Source: Dipteris shenzhenensis (taxonomy: Eukaryota > Polypodiophyta > Polypodiopsida > Gleicheniales). From it: DNA of 64,000 bases. Where the stretch lies: assembly GCA_047967505.1 (NCBI GenBank), contig CM106539.1. One strand, given 5' to 3'. Positions 46,755-58,217 of the stretch are shown here, piece by piece (position 1 is the first letter of the stretch; each line of letters begins with the position of its first letter). A program made the position numbers and the translations under genes. The notes under the pieces are model-generated. The model was not told the DNA's origin and searched no databases. It worked only from the letters and a program-made list of their open reading frames with translations.

Positions 46755-48299
46755 TCAAGGTCCGGTGGCAAGCCGTAGTTTAAGGTCGAGGGAGTGATCG
46801 TCAACAAAGGCAAGCTTGGGGACAGATGGGGGTTCGAGGTGGCGGGCAGTGGGGAAGCTCCTGCCCAGGGTGGCAGTCGGCGGGTGACTGGGATTGAGGT
46901 AGGGGAAGAGGGAAGGCCAGGAGGCGGCGGGGCAGCGGTCGGGCAAGAAATGGGCAGGCGAGCGAGGCAAGCGGGCAATAGCGGGTTGGAAAGAGGGGTC
47001 GAAAAAGTGAGGCGAGAAGGGCGGTGGCTCGGCGGCGGAGCTGAGATAAAGCCAGGGATTGGGGTGGTTCTGCGGGCGGTGCAGGGCGGAGTGCGGCGCC
47101 ACCAGCGCGGAAGCCGGAATACGATCTACGTTATAGGGACGGCAACTTCCGGCGCTCTGCGGCGACGGATCTACGTTATAAAGTAGGCGGCCATTTCCGC
47201 CGCCCGCCGCCCGACTGGCCTCCATCTGCAGCCGCTTCGCCTGCTGCCGCTCCCTCTTGTGCGCGTTCTGGTGCCCCCCGAGCGCCTGCGAGCTCGCAAA
47301 CTCCCGATAGCAGAACTGGCACTCGAACTTGCGCTGCTCCGCCGCCCTCCCTCCTCCGCCCTCCTCCGCTTCCATCGTCTCTGGTTCCGCCTCTTTCACT
47401 CCCTCTATCGCCGCCTCCTCTTCCTCCCCCCCCTGCTGCTTCTGCTCTTCCTCCGCCAATCCTCCCCCCTTCCCTCTCACCCCCCTTGCCTCCTTATCAT
47501 TCTCTGTGCTTGTCTCCTCCTCCTTGGCCACCCCCGGCCTCCCGTTGCAGCCCACCGATCCTCGCATCACCTCAAACCCGAACAGCTTTACGGTCCCCGT
47601 CCCCCCCCACTCTTCTCTCAATGGAGGTAAACATGGCGAATCTGCCGCCCCTTCTTTAAAGCGGTGTTCCACCGCGCTATCCCGCTTGAAGAAATCCCTT
47701 TGCTGCGGCGGTGGCGCCGTTCCGTGTTCCTTTATAAAAGCCCGATCGGTACAAGCTTCGCTGGATGGAGCAAAACCAACTCCATTGTCGCCGTGTTGGA
47801 AGGTTAGACTCGAGATTGATGGGTACCCTTCGGCATCTTCATGCAGCAGCTTCTCAGTGGCGGGACTCGAATTATTGTCCGCACGGCTCACGAACTCCGT
47901 GTCTTCTTGTTCGGCGTTGCGATGACCGGTCTCATGAAATAGTTGCTCTCCAGACTCGAATTCCCTGCTGATGGCTACGCCACCACCTTTTGACGGGGCT
48001 GCACGATCCAAATCCATCTGCACCTGCGAGAGCGACGATTCAACAGCTTGATCCTCCTCGTCTTCTTGGACGAAATCTCGTGGGCGCTTCGGTACTAAGC
48101 TGAAACTAGTACAATAGCCCTCCCTCACGTCCACATCATCGCTGCATTCATCGCTAAAACCATTCCTACAGGAACGTACTTGGCCACAGCAACCTGCTAA
48201 CTGCCGAGAGAGCAGCTCAGGGCGGGGGTCCTCAGATTTTGCCATCGACCTCAAGCCACCCCATACAGTGTTGTCTCTTTTCATGTGCGTCCCTCTCAT
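46755..48299 (-). CDS. EAR-type single C2H2 zinc-finger transcription factor
   Basis: A plant transcription factor, probably a nuclear repressor. It has one Q-type zinc finger, [20 protein letters not shown] followed by NAH (Cys327, Cys330, His343, His347, numbered from ATG 48299); the QALGGH core contacts DNA in this plant-specific family. Upstream is VKLFGFEV (residues 237-244), a motif of the GIS/ZFP5/ZFP6/ZFP8 clade that controls trichomes and hormone responses in Arabidopsis. The C-terminus [11 protein letters not shown] (504-514) is an LxLxL/EAR motif that recruits TOPLESS-type co-repressors. A Glu-rich stretch (259-320) precedes the finger. The long open frame opens on TTG at 48362 with an in-frame TAG above it, so the first ATG is 48299 (514 residues); ATGs at 48284 and 48245 are alternatives. 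Single exon, intact, GC-rich, and the N-terminal half is long for the family. I assign no orthologue. Confidence 0.88.
   Translation of the reverse strand: MRGTHMKRDNTVWGGLRSMAKSEDPRPELLSRQLAGCCGQVRSCRNGFSDECSDDVDVREGYCTSFSLVPKRPRDFVQEDEEDQAVESSLSQVQMDLDRAAPSKGGGVAISREFESGEQLFHETGHRNAEQEDTEFVSRADNNSSPATEKLLHEDAEGYPSISSLTFQHGDNGVGFAPSSEACTDRAFIKEHGTAPPPQQRDFFKRDSAVEHRFKEGAADSPCLPPLREEWGGTGTVKLFGFEVMRGSVGCNGRPGVAKEEETSTENDKEARGVRGKGGGLAEEEQKQQGGEEEEAAIEGVKEAEPETMEAEEGGGGRAAEQRKFECQFCYREFASSQALGGHQNAHKRERQQAKRLQMEASRAAGGGNGRLLYNVDPSPQSAGSCRPYNVDRIPASALVAPHSALHRPQNHPNPWLYLSSAAEPPPFSPHFFDPSFQPAIARLPRSPAHFLPDRCPAASWPSLFPYLNPSHPPTATLGRSFPTARHLEPPSVPKLAFVDDHSLDLKLRLATGP
47123..47181. repeat. Short duplication inside the zinc-finger gene
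   Basis: GATCTACGTTATA occurs at 47123 and again at about 47168 in the same frame, giving two YNVD segments about 15 residues apart just after the zinc finger. It is a small in-frame duplication that keeps the gene open. Confidence 0.8.
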
Positions 48300-48733
48300 C
48301 AACCGCTCGATCTCCCTATTAGCCGTGAACTTGCCAAGCACAAAATCAGTATAGAAAAGCAAGCCTGAGGTTGAACTCTAAACGAACCTTGCCTCTGCAG
48401 CGGATTATTTTACAATCGAAGGGAAATATAGCCATGATACGCATGCGATCAAAGTTTACACATGGGCACACATGAAGTTGCTTCTGAGTGTTTAAAGAGT
48501 TCCTCAGTACGTGCAGTTCTTACACCCGTACATAGTCATATGCTTCTGGTCGGATCGAGCCGACCTTTGTGGCAGTAAGTTCAGGATAAGAACACTCTGT
48601 TTTTTCATAGGGCGAGGCTGGTTGGCCGATGCGCACCGACCATCACGTTGTGCAAGCAGATGTGAGGGAAGACCGTAAAGGGCTGCGACAAGGGGTTGGT
48701 AGGAGCGAATGCCAATTGCATTAACACGTTTGG

Positions 48734-48742
48734 TATAAAAGG
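48734..48742 (+). promoter_or_regulatory. TATA box pointing away from the zinc-finger gene
   Basis: TATAAAAGG on the plus strand in the GC-rich block. An ATG follows at 48782 opening a 27-codon basic peptide (MAQATDGRKRGLTPK...). A GTACTG donor-like site lies near its end. This could be a divergent promoter with a first exon, but no downstream exon was recognised. Confidence 0.3.
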
Positions 48743-49239
48743 TGACGGTTGTAGAAGACTTAGAGCTACGGAAAAGTGAGGATGGCGCAAGCAACAGATG
48801 GAAGAAAACGAGGTCTGACTCCTAAGACCGCGGCGCGAGGGGGGGAGGAGGGAGGGAGGTACTGAATTCTACCGAGACGGCAATCGCTTGAAGTTAAAGA
48901 GGACAATGGATCAGGATGGAGCAAGCGTGGGTTGGGCAATGGGACACTGGTCACTTCTTACTGGGTGGTCGAGGGCGGGGAATGTACACAAGGGAATTTA
49001 GAGAGGGAATAAAGATGTGGGAAAGAGCAGGATGAGAACTGGGGAGCAGAAGGCAGCTACGACGAGGAGGAGGAAGGGTATGGGCACCGGAGAAAGGTGA
49101 TCGATCCCAAGGGGCCATCCAGGGAGGAATCGATTGGAGTGCGGTGGCCCGTGGAGCAAAATACACAGAGGAGCAGGGTGGTACTAGTTCAAGAGAAGAG
49201 AGAGAGAGGCCTTTTCTTCGTACGTGGACACCTTCCTGG

Positions 49240-49290
49240 CATCCCGTACCAATCGCATATGCTGATTGGCCTGCAGTGGCACGTGTACCT
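49240..49290. promoter_or_regulatory. Inverted CCAAT boxes and a G-box
   Basis: CCAATCGCATATGCTGATTGG places two CCAAT boxes face to face (about 49248-49268). A perfect CACGTG palindrome follows at 49280-49285. These are typical NF-Y and bZIP/bHLH sites. They lie about 950-980 bases upstream of the zinc-finger ATG, so a link to it is inference. Confidence 0.4.
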
Positions 49291-49340
49291 CCCCGACATC
49301 CACAAACTCCATTGCGTAGCCCTTAAGCAGCAGCACAAAA

Positions 49341-52300
49341 AAAAGATTTCTTTTTGAAAAAATAAAGATTCTGCAAATTCCTCCCAACTATGGACACGTC
49401 ACTCTCACTCTTTTTGTCCTCGCCTCCCTTTCAAAATGTTGACAAGATCTCCATTAGCAATCAATTTACACTTAAGCCCCTTTAATAGGCCACGTAAGAA
49501 GTAAGCGTAATCCATACTCAGCACGCTTTGATTGTATGGTTAGTATAATCTTATAATTTGCTTTCTTGGCTTTAGCACCATCCTCATTTTCTAAGAGTTC
49601 ACACTTAAAGATTAAATGCTTCCATGACCCTACGTGCCTCATGTGGCTAGTCCTACTTCATAGACATTAAAATTAAATGAGAAATCTATCAAACTTTCCC
49701 TAATGCTCAATGCATTCATGAAAATGACTAGTATTCTCCTACATGATCCATAGTTCTATTGACTAGCATCTCTTCTTTTCTTATGCATAATCCAAACTAA
49801 TGCTCATGATTCCAAGCATGGTGAGGAGTTAAGGTGCGACATTACATATATTTAGACTAGCGAGAGGTCCTATTCTCATTTTCAAAGCCTTTCAATTTAT
49901 ATACGTAAGTGTGACATGTACACTACAAGACTTTATAGTTGTTAAGAAGAAGACATGTATGATAAATTTATTTATTCAAATCACTTCACTTAGTGTGACA
50001 TGTACACTACAAGACTTTATATTTGTTAAAAAGACATGCATGATAAATTTGTTTATTCAAATCACCCACTAATAAGTTCTTCAAATCTTGCCTTTTTTAT
50101 GCACCCATTATGCAATGTGGGTCATAATAATAGCAAAGAATGCTATGTGAGTTTTACCAATGATGTTATGGCTCTTTGTTTGTGGTTGTCTAATATATGT
50201 CAAACTTTCTTTGGGCACACAACACATGTGATGATTCCAAATTCTTTAGCGCTTTATGCTTAAGAGATCACTTTATTCTTGCTTTAAATGACAAATGAGG
50301 AGAAAAACATTGGCATCCAAGCATAGCTATAAGTACTACACATTTTTGCAAATGATTTATGTTCAAAAATTGTATGCAAAGAAGTGGGAAGGAGGATATG
50401 GCCTACAGTAATGAAGGTATTAAAATATATGTAAAACAAGCATTACACTAGAATTTGTCTCCATCATTGGCTTAGGTAAGTTAAATTGCCTTTAAAATTG
50501 TTCATTATGGCTTTCTCATTTCTAGAATTTGTGAGAGCAATTACAATTTATGATGTCGTACTTACTCGAAAAATAAGCTGGCCACCTAGCATATTCAAGT
50601 ATAGAAAGATTAATGCAGACATAATAATCTAAAGAATGTTCTTATTGAGTTTTTTATATGGGCTGCACATACCCACCTATATAAGTTGGGACGAATTAGG
50701 GATACACAATTCAAATGAATCTCACCTATGTAGGTTATTACTCAAATTAACACCAAATCCCATGTAGAATCATGCTCGTTTAGGTACTCAATATTGCATC
50801 ATAGTCATGTGGAATCACACTCAGTTAGGTAATCAATATGCATCACGCTAGAAACTTCACATTGAATAACCTTGAAATTAGAAATTATATGATTTAAACT
50901 CAATTTCATGAAATTCAATGTAATTGGGTTAATGGGGAGATTTGTGTGAGCAATAATATTTCTTTTACCAATGGAAGAATATCAGCAGTATCATGATGGT
51001 GGCAACAACATTCACATTTGCCATTTTTAAGCTAGGTGAAACTAGTAGTCTCAAGCTAATATCCTTTAAGCCAAGTGAAATTGGTTAGCTATAGTCTCAA
51101 GCCACTATCCTTTAAATTCTCTTACAAAAGTGTCATGGAGTCTTGTGAGACATACTTAGAATCAAGTTAACTTAGATCTTTATGTGTGTTGAAACTTGAG
51201 GGTAAGCCAATAGTTGTCTTGCCTATAAACTATGCTTTCTGTCAAGATCTTCATGTGTTAGAACCATCAGACATCACATTTGCTATATGAGAATCCAACT
51301 CAACCACCAAGTCTAGGTGATATAATTATACATAAACAAGGACCTTACAACCTACTTGACACATATTTCAATAGACTAATTAAGAAACTAAATTTGTTCA
51401 TGAAAACGTTAGTGAGATTTGGCATTCTAGTGGCTATTAAAGAGCATTATAAGGCATCTAAAATTTGGAACCTATACAAAATTGAAGGGTTTTCCATTGT
51501 GGGACTAATGTGGACACACATATTGAAACTAACCAAAAATAATCTTGAAATAGTATTCTTCAACTTCTCATATATAAGAAATCCATAGCACAAGTAATAG
51601 AAAATGTCTACCCTTTTTTTAACATTGTACTTTGTATATTCATAGGTTATAATGGTTGAAATTTTTAGAATGGCTACTAAATACAAATACAAAATCAAGC
51701 TAGAAGTTATTGCTATATTCTTCAACTATGAAATAAGTAGTTGCCTTAGACTTAAAAACTCAAAGAGAAGGGTACCCTACATTCTTAATGTTGTGATCAT
51801 GGTTGTTAAAAAAAGTATTTCTAGCACATGAAGAATAGATACTAACTTGAATAAAGGACTCACTTGAACCATTCTAAAGATAATTGTAATAGTGTATATG
51901 AAGGGTTGAGGTAGATGGCAGGAACGTTTCAGTAAGGAAGGGTTGAGGTAGATTTGACTATTAGTTATGGAGTTTTGGCCATTCGTGTTCCTTTGTCTGG
52001 TGGGCTCTTATACTATGGGGTGAATAATTAATTAAATATCCAAAGACAAGGGATGTTCGATGTTATGGTAAACATAGCAGATACATGGGAAACATCATAA
52101 TAAGGAACATGCAACCACATAGTAAGTTTATGGCAAGATGGGATCCATTAAAAAATTTTAGGTGGCACCAACACTGTATGGACTTAGAACCCAAAGCAAC
52201 TTTAAGAGGAAAAAAATCACATGTGCATTGTGTCAACATTAGTTCCATTAATAAAAACAATGAGTTGAAAAGGTATGGAGAGTAATATAGAGAGATAATA

Positions 52301-52717
52301 TTGAATGGATTAGAGATTGGATATATAAACACCACGAGTAACTTGGAACAATATTAGGTATGAAAGGATGCAATAAAAGGATGTTAATTGGGTTAGATAA
52401 CCTAACCACTTCATTAAAATAGCAAAAATTCAATTCAAATAAAAAAACCCAAAAAGCAAACTTATAGAAGGGCCCTTTTAAATTGGAGTTTTAGGAAAAT
52501 AATTCATAAGTTTATATAGAAAAAGGGGTCATTCTAAAGCATTATCATTTATAGATAAGGCGTTTTAATAATCCCCTTTGAAATCATGTGATATATAGGG
52601 TTTTCAAGTCTTGTTTCTATTAGTCCACTCTTCTTATCTCCTACCCTTACATTTCCATGGACCAGTAGCCATCTATGTTACCCATTCTTCAATATCTCCC
52701 ATATCTAATAGTCCTCC
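49341..52717. other. Spacer without recognisable gene
   Basis: About 3.4 kb of AT-rich DNA. A plus-strand frame at 51280-51588 (102 codons, ENPTQPPSLGDIIIHKQG...) and its continuations to 51800 look like old coding sequence in composition, but I recognise no domain. No splice evidence was followed. Confidence 0.45.
49905..50065. repeat. About 84-bp direct tandem duplication
   Basis: Two units containing GTGTGACATGTACACTACAA, then GACTTTAT, and ATGATAAATTT.TTTATTCAAA, with a few substitutions and one AGA difference between them. Confidence 0.9.
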
Positions 52718-52720
52718 CCA

Positions 52721-52747
52721 CCTCCCTCCCTCCCTCCCTCCCTCCCT

Positions 52748-52795
<48 letters not shown>

Positions 52796-52801
52796 CTCTC
52801 G

Positions 52802-52855
<54 letters not shown>
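52721..52855. repeat. (CCCT)n(CT)n compound microsatellite
   Basis: About eight CCCT units followed by about fifty CT units with a few GC or TA interruptions. Both overlapping Pro/Ser/Leu frames here are artefacts. A bend to ordinary sequence follows at 52856. Confidence 0.97.
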
Positions 52856-52858
<3 letters not shown>

Positions 52859-53400
52859 ATCTCACCACGTGGGTGGTAGCACATTTGGTCGGTACGCTTT
52901 TTGTGCTTAAAATCATGTACTAAAAAAGCACAATTTTAGCACTTTTCAAGAGGTGCTTGCTTGTGACATATTGTGACCAGCCATATAATTATGATTGGGC
53001 ATTTTACATGTGTCCCATGACACTCATAGCCTTGTAAGCTTTCATGATACCACTACTTCAGTTGTAACTGTTGCTTCATCACTTGCATGTTATCTCCCTT
53101 GTCTCCCACATAGGTCCTCTAGCTCAGCTGAATCCTCTCCTTACTAGTGGGTCCTGAGCTCAACTCAATCCTCTCCTTGGCAGGTTCTGAGCTCTAGCTA
53201 TTTCCCCTCCCCGGTTCTCTACCTTGAGGTGTTGATCTATTGTGCACTACTTCTATAGAGGCTGTTGCCTTTTGCTCTCCCTCGTAGAACCTGAGCTCAG
53301 CTCAATCCTCTCCCTCGCAGGTTCTGAGCTTTATCTTTATTTACTTTCCCTCGCAGGTCCTCTAACTCAGTTGTTACAATTCTCACTCTCTTTTTTACTA
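52856..53400. other. Leader-like spacer with short repeats
   Basis: Contains diverged repeats of TCCTCTCCCTCGCAGGTTCT/GAGCTCAGCTCAATCCTCTC between 53110 and 53370, with the phrase GGTTCTGAGCTC recurring about every 60 bases. No gene was recognised. Confidence 0.45.
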
Positions 53401-53429
53401 CACGTCTTTGCCTTTTTGAGCGAGTGCTA

Positions 53430-53709
53430 CAAGAATATCTCAACCACAGACCTGCAAGCCAAGAGATTTTGTCACACTGCTATAGATTTTCATGACGTTT
53501 ATGGTCTTAGCATGGTTGGGAAGAACCTGCGAAGGCTTACAGACGACGACCTTCTGGTAAGAGAATGGCTCACTGTGTTCAGTCAACCACGAAAGTTAAA
53601 GGACTATAGGGTGAAGGCCAAAAGTATTCGGGACCCGGACCTTCTACAAGAGGCTCTGGACCTTCACTTTTGGGTTTACCAAGAGGCACCCCCAATATGT
53701 AGTTTGTGA
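53430..53709 (+). pseudogene. Exon-like open stretch of unknown protein
   Basis: About 90 open codons beginning NISTTDLQAKRFCHTAIDFH, then VYGLSMVGKNLRRLTDDDLL, VREWLTVFSQPRKLKDYRVK and LLQEALDLHFWVYQEAPPIC. A balanced amino-acid composition unlike the flanking repeats suggests true coding descent. A pyrimidine-rich stretch ends in TTTTTGAG just upstream. The larger open frame (from 53242) starts on GTG and its first half is repeat-derived. It is followed by a repeat field and then another exon-like stretch on the same strand. I do not recognise the family; host gene or element gene are both possible. Confidence 0.4.
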
Positions 53710-53759
53710 TTGCATTTGCTCGGGGTTTTGCCCTTGAGCATTGCAAGGCTACCTTGTCA

Positions 53760-54010
53760 ATGCTTAGTAGTGCTTTCTGATAGCTTTACCACTGCTTTTT
53801 CTTTTAAAATTGCTTTCCATGTAAACAATCATTTCTTTCAATATGCTTTGGCACTGCTTTGCGACTCCTTAATGACTGCTTGCTTTTGTGAGTGCTTTTG
53901 CACTGCTTGTGAGTGGTTTGGTAGTGCTTTGGCATTGCTTTCTATGTAAACAATCACTATTTTGAAATGCTTTGGCACTGCTTTGTGACAGCTTAATTTT
54001 GTTAGTGCTT
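53760..54010. repeat. GCTTTGGCACTGCTTT repeat field, plus orientation
   Basis: Units such as ATGCTTTGGCACTGCTTTG and TTGCTTTCTATGTAAACAAT recur, the larger block about every 125 bases (53811 and 53936). The same words occur in opposite orientation at 63.15-64 kb. It sits between the two exon-like stretches, as an intron would. Confidence 0.75.
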
Positions 54011-54374
54011 TTGTGACTGGTTTGGCAATGCTTAAGCACTAGGTTTAGATTTTTGTTTGCTTTCCTTCTACTTTTAGACTTCTTTGCATATGCTTTCCGC
54101 TTTGCAAGTGCATCATGTGCTTTGTGATAGTTTTCAAGGAGTGCGTTGTATATTTATTGGTAGTGCTTTGTTTTTGCATTATCTGTGCATGACTACATGA
54201 TTAGTAAGTGTGTTCTTGCATTAGTTTGCATGTGTTTTTTCCACTGGGATAAATTCTCCATTTGTCAACAAATTGAGGTCTCACTCCATGACCTACCTAA
54301 AGTATGGGTCAATACTTTTCACTCCATGAAATTTGGCATGTTCTGTGGATGCAATCTTTGTTGATAATTCACAG

Positions 54375-54989
54375 GCAGGATCATCAGACAAGCCTGGAGG
54401 ACTTGGACCTGCACAAGCATTTACTGGTGAGCCTGCACCTTTCTTGGGCAGCACAGCCCATGAGAAGATTCCTTGCCTCAGCCCAGTGCCTGAGACCCAT
54501 TCTCCTTTTTGGAAAGTTGTTTTTGATAGTGAACAGGCTAGGTCATCAGAAAAGGTCGAAAGAGAACCTAATTGTATGTTTATTGATAATGAGATAACAC
54601 CTTTGTCGGGCAGCCCAAGGTCTGTGCAGAGTCCTGTAAAAGTGGTTGACTTAGAAGATGGAACAGACACACAGATGGGTGATGTACCTACACATGCAGG
54701 TTTGGATGATCTCATAGATGCAGCCACAACTATAGGAGATGCTGCTTCCAATCAAGAGACCAGTCCAGATGGGTTGACTGTGGGACAATGGATAAAGGTT
54801 CTGACAAAGTGCAAGACCACACAAAACAATGCAGCCGAGGCTAGTTCATCAACTGCACAGATGCCTACTAGCAAGGCAAAAAGGATTGAAACACCAAGTA
54901 ATGATGAGAAGGTTCCTGAGAAGGATGCAAGTCCTATAGCTAGCCTGAAAGAAAGCATGCTCCACCCACGGGGCCGCAAGAGATTGTAA
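54375..54989 (+). CDS. Open terminal-exon-like sequence of unknown protein (partial)
   Basis: About 204 uninterrupted codons to a TAA at 54987. They are preceded by a good plant acceptor (GTTGATAATTCACAG at 54374) rather than a credible start codon, so this may be a last exon. The product is Ser/Pro/Asp/Glu-rich and disordered in character, with PVKVVDLEDGTDTQM, GLTVGQWIKVLTKCKTT and a basic end HPRGRKRL that could be a nuclear localisation signal. AATGAAA follows the stop by about 35 bases. I recognise no domain. Being unbroken over 600 bases in decayed surroundings argues for recent origin or constraint. An ATG at 54333 would also open this frame if unspliced. Confidence 0.45.
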   Translation, partial: AGSSDKPGGLGPAQAFTGEPAPFLGSTAHEKIPCLSPVPETHSPFWKVVFDSEQARSSEKVEREPNCMFIDNEITPLSGSPRSVQSPVKVVDLEDGTDTQMGDVPTHAGLDDLIDAATTIGDAASNQETSPDGLTVGQWIKVLTKCKTTQNNAAEASSSTAQMPTSKAKRIETPSNDEKVPEKDASPIASLKESMLHPRGRKRL

Positions 54990-55496
54990 TTTTTAGATTT
55001 GGAATGTGTATTTACCCCATGTAATGAAATGCCATCTTAATCAAGTCATTGGTATTGTGATGTCTCTTATTGTAGTCTAAATGTCTTCTAGTTATTACGC
55101 ATGCTCTCCACCTGAATAGAGATCACAAACCTTAAAATAATTTGATTATCATATATTAATCTTATACTGTCGTGCATTTGAGGTTTGTGACTACTTACCT
55201 CATCACTCCCCTCGAAGAACTTAAAAGATGGGCAAGAAATTGTATCTTATTTAAATTACAGTTCAAAAATTGGGAGTTGTAGATATTTGCACCCGTGCAT
55301 AAACATGTGTTAACTTAATGAGAGAGTGAGAGATGGAGAGAGGTGCCTTGATGAAGCTTGATCATGTTGTGGTTTGTATAGGTGATCAAAATTGGCATTA
55401 GTCGTGTATACAAAAGGTCCTTTCAAACTTTGACCTAAGATGAGTGCAAAGATAGCATGTGGTTTGCATCCAAGTCAACACAAGAGAGCACTAAAA
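54990..55496. other. Spacer before element B
   Basis: No gene recognised; possible 3' untranslated sequence of the preceding exon-like stretch in its first 100 bases. Confidence 0.45.
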
Positions 55497-57338
55497 CATT
55501 AGGGGAGAATTGGGGTCTCAAAGGGGCCTCATAAGGAATGGGTTAAGAAATGGATTAGGCCTAATACAAGCCCTATTGTGGGGTCCAAGGGAGTCCTAAC
55601 CCCCCCTACCTTGGTGGGTTAAGCCTAGTTGATCTCACCTCTTACACCTAGGAGGGGGACACTTCTTACACGTCTTACACCAAGGAGGGGGCACTTCGCC
55701 CAAAGTCAAAATTTTCAATTTTGAATTTGAATTCCCTCTCTCTCCCTCCTCCCCCAATCCTCCAAGTTCAAAATTTAAAATTTTGAATTTTGAATTTGAA
55801 TTCCCTCCTCCTCCCCCCATCCTTCTCTTCCACATGTCCCATTCCTTTTCCTCCTCCTTCTCCTCCCTCCCCCCTCCTCCCTTTGTCCACATGCCTCCTC
55901 CTCCCTCCTCTCACATGTGTCCTCCTGTTCCTCCTCCTCCCTCATGCTCATCGATTCTCCTCTTGCCTCATGCCCATGCTTGCTCCCTACTCATGCATGC
56001 TCCTCTTGCCTCATGCTCACGCCTGCTCCTTTGCTTCTCCTCCTCCTACTCATGCATATTCGTCTGCCCTCATCCTCACACCTAGTCCTCCACTTGCTTC
56101 TCCTCCATTGTAATCATTCATGGTCCTTCTCATCCCTCCTCAAACATGGCCTACCTTTTATCATGGCCTATCATAGTCTCCGTAAACTCTGCGACTACTG
56201 ATGGCACCATTTGAGGAGATCTCCCATGTTACCATACAGTTGCAAGATCAATATGTGATCCATGATCTTTGTTTTCATGAAAAGAAGCATCTTGAACCAC
56301 TGGAGGTGCTCTAAACAAGAGAATATCAGCTAAAGGGTTATTCCCATAGTGTTTCAATGTAATTTCTTACTTTGGATTATCCATAGTGGTGCATTGCTTT
56401 TTCTAAGGTTCCCTTAGCTATTCTTTCAGGAACTTCCTCGAGGATGATATGAGAATGGTGGGCATGGATGATATGGACTCTTCATATCAAAAGACACAAA
56501 TGCATGCATGAGCAAGTTGTTTTGGAGGTGATACAGGACTTGAAGAGAATGGTGATGCAAAGGATATGCCTAGAGCTCATGATGCTGTTAATGTAAGTCT
56601 TGAAGCTCATAAGTTGATTGAAGAAGAAGAATTCACATGATGCATATCATCTATTTAAATTTAAATTTCTAAAATGATGTTTCTTCATGTGTGCAGTAGC
56701 AAGTAGGAATGGAGAATCTATCCATTTGGAACAAGAAGGCATGGAGAATTCACAGTATTGGACCCAAGGCAACCTACGTGATCCATTGCAATGTGTTGTA
56801 CATGAGATTATAAAAACTTACAAGCTGAAGGTGAGATTCCAATTTATAGCATCGCGGTCTTTCTAAGGACTTAGTCAAGGATTTAAAGACCCTATTATTG
56901 ATGTATTAGATCTGAAGAAGAAGAGAAACAAGCTATGAAGCCTCTTTGTAATACAATTTGAAATACAAACACCTATTTCTAATAATATTCTTCTATCTAA
57001 AGCTAAAATTTTTCATGTATCTATGGCCAAATGGTGAATCTTTTGTTATGGCTATTTTAATTATCTATTGTTTTTAATATTGCATATTTTTTTATATCAG
57101 CTTGAACATAAAAGTTATATCACATTTTGATGTAACTTACAAGTCAATAAAGTGTTGTTTGCCAAGTTTAGCCATTCCAATACATATGTAGAAGGGATTT
57201 GACCATGGCACCACATTGATTAGATGTAGTGTTAAAAAACCAAAATTTGAGATTTTCCTACATCACCTTGTAAAGGATTGATGCATTTCATGATTTTCTA
57301 CGAAGAAATATAGATTTTGAAGGGGTAGATGAAGGAAT

Positions 57339-57640
57339 TTGAAAACTTTGGCCAATTCAATCTCCATTTTTGGCAAATGTAGGAGGAATTTGACCATGGC
57401 CCAGACGGCAAAGTTGGTCAAGACATCATGGGGTGTTTAAAAATGCAAAAACCCAACATGGTGCAAATTGCATTTGGACAGCCTCCGAATGGCCAGATTC
57501 GTGCCATGGTGGGTTTTTGCATTTTGGAACACCCCATGATGTCTTGGCCAACTTTGTCTTCTATGCCACGATCAAATTCCTTCTACATTTGCCAAAAATG
57601 GACATTGGAATGGCCCAAATTGTCAAATTCCTTCATCTAC
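57339..57640. repeat. Long palindrome 1 in copy B
   Basis: Arms of about 140 bases centred near 57480, e.g. CCATTTTTGGCAAATGTAGG and CTACATTTGCCAAAAATGGA at the outer part, and GACATCATGGGGTGT and ACACCCCATGATGTC inside. The inner part is less exact than in the copy A palindrome. Open frames through it (57428-57667) follow from the palindrome and are not genes. Confidence 0.88.
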
Positions 57641-58217
57641 CTGTTTGAAATCCATGTGTCTTTATAGAAAGTCATGGGGTGCATCAACTTCAACATAGAT
57701 AAACATAGAAAAGAAAATATTTACAAAGTAAGTTAGCAAATAACGGTTGGTCAATATGACAACTAATGTGCCTTGTAGCACAGCTCTGGTAAGACCCTTA
57801 GGAAATATATTTTCTATATAATTTCTTGCCCTTGGAGGAACCTTGTAGGTTGGCTATGTCAATGTAAGTTTTGATTTAATCCAAAAGAATTTGATCTTCC
57901 ACTACATTACCTTGTTAATTTTCATTTTCATTGTTTATCTTGCCTTTGGAGCCACCTTTTAGGTTGGCTATGTCAAGGTAATTTTTGATTTAATATCACT
58001 AAATCACTTTGAAATAAGTTTTTGCATTACATGAGAAAATATATATTTTGAAGAGGAATCTAAAATGTTCATTTTCTATGTCTTCTTGGTCATAGAGGTT
58101 GGCTATGTAAATGTATCTTTTATTTTAATTTTTGGGTTGGCTGCTATATCACCTTGTAAAGGATTAATGCATTTCATGATTTTCTATGAAGAAATATAGA
58201 TTTTGAAGGGGTAGATG

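Larger units (their letters stand above)
48300..49340 (-). promoter_or_regulatory. Upstream (promoter-side) region of the zinc-finger gene
   Basis: A GC- and CpG-rich block upstream of the gene that drops to AT-rich DNA after about 49340, as expected for a promoter and 5' leader. No TATA box in the gene's orientation was found. Minus-strand frames here (for example 48504-49166) are short and incoherent. Confidence 0.45.

Noticed and set aside
46794-47971. Long plus-strand frames opposite the zinc-finger gene (46794-47186, 47259-47630, 47329-47925)
   Set aside because: They are antisense shadows of a GC-rich coding sequence, rich in Pro/Ser/Leu/Arg, with no domain; the minus-strand frame has a clear zinc finger and EAR motif.
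48300-48362. N-terminal extension of the zinc-finger gene to 48362
   Set aside because: The codon at 48362-48360 is TTG, not ATG, with an in-frame TAG shortly upstream; the first in-frame ATG is at 48299.
52611-52923. Ser/Leu/Pro frames at the CT microsatellite
   Set aside because: Pure products of (CCCT)n(CT)n.
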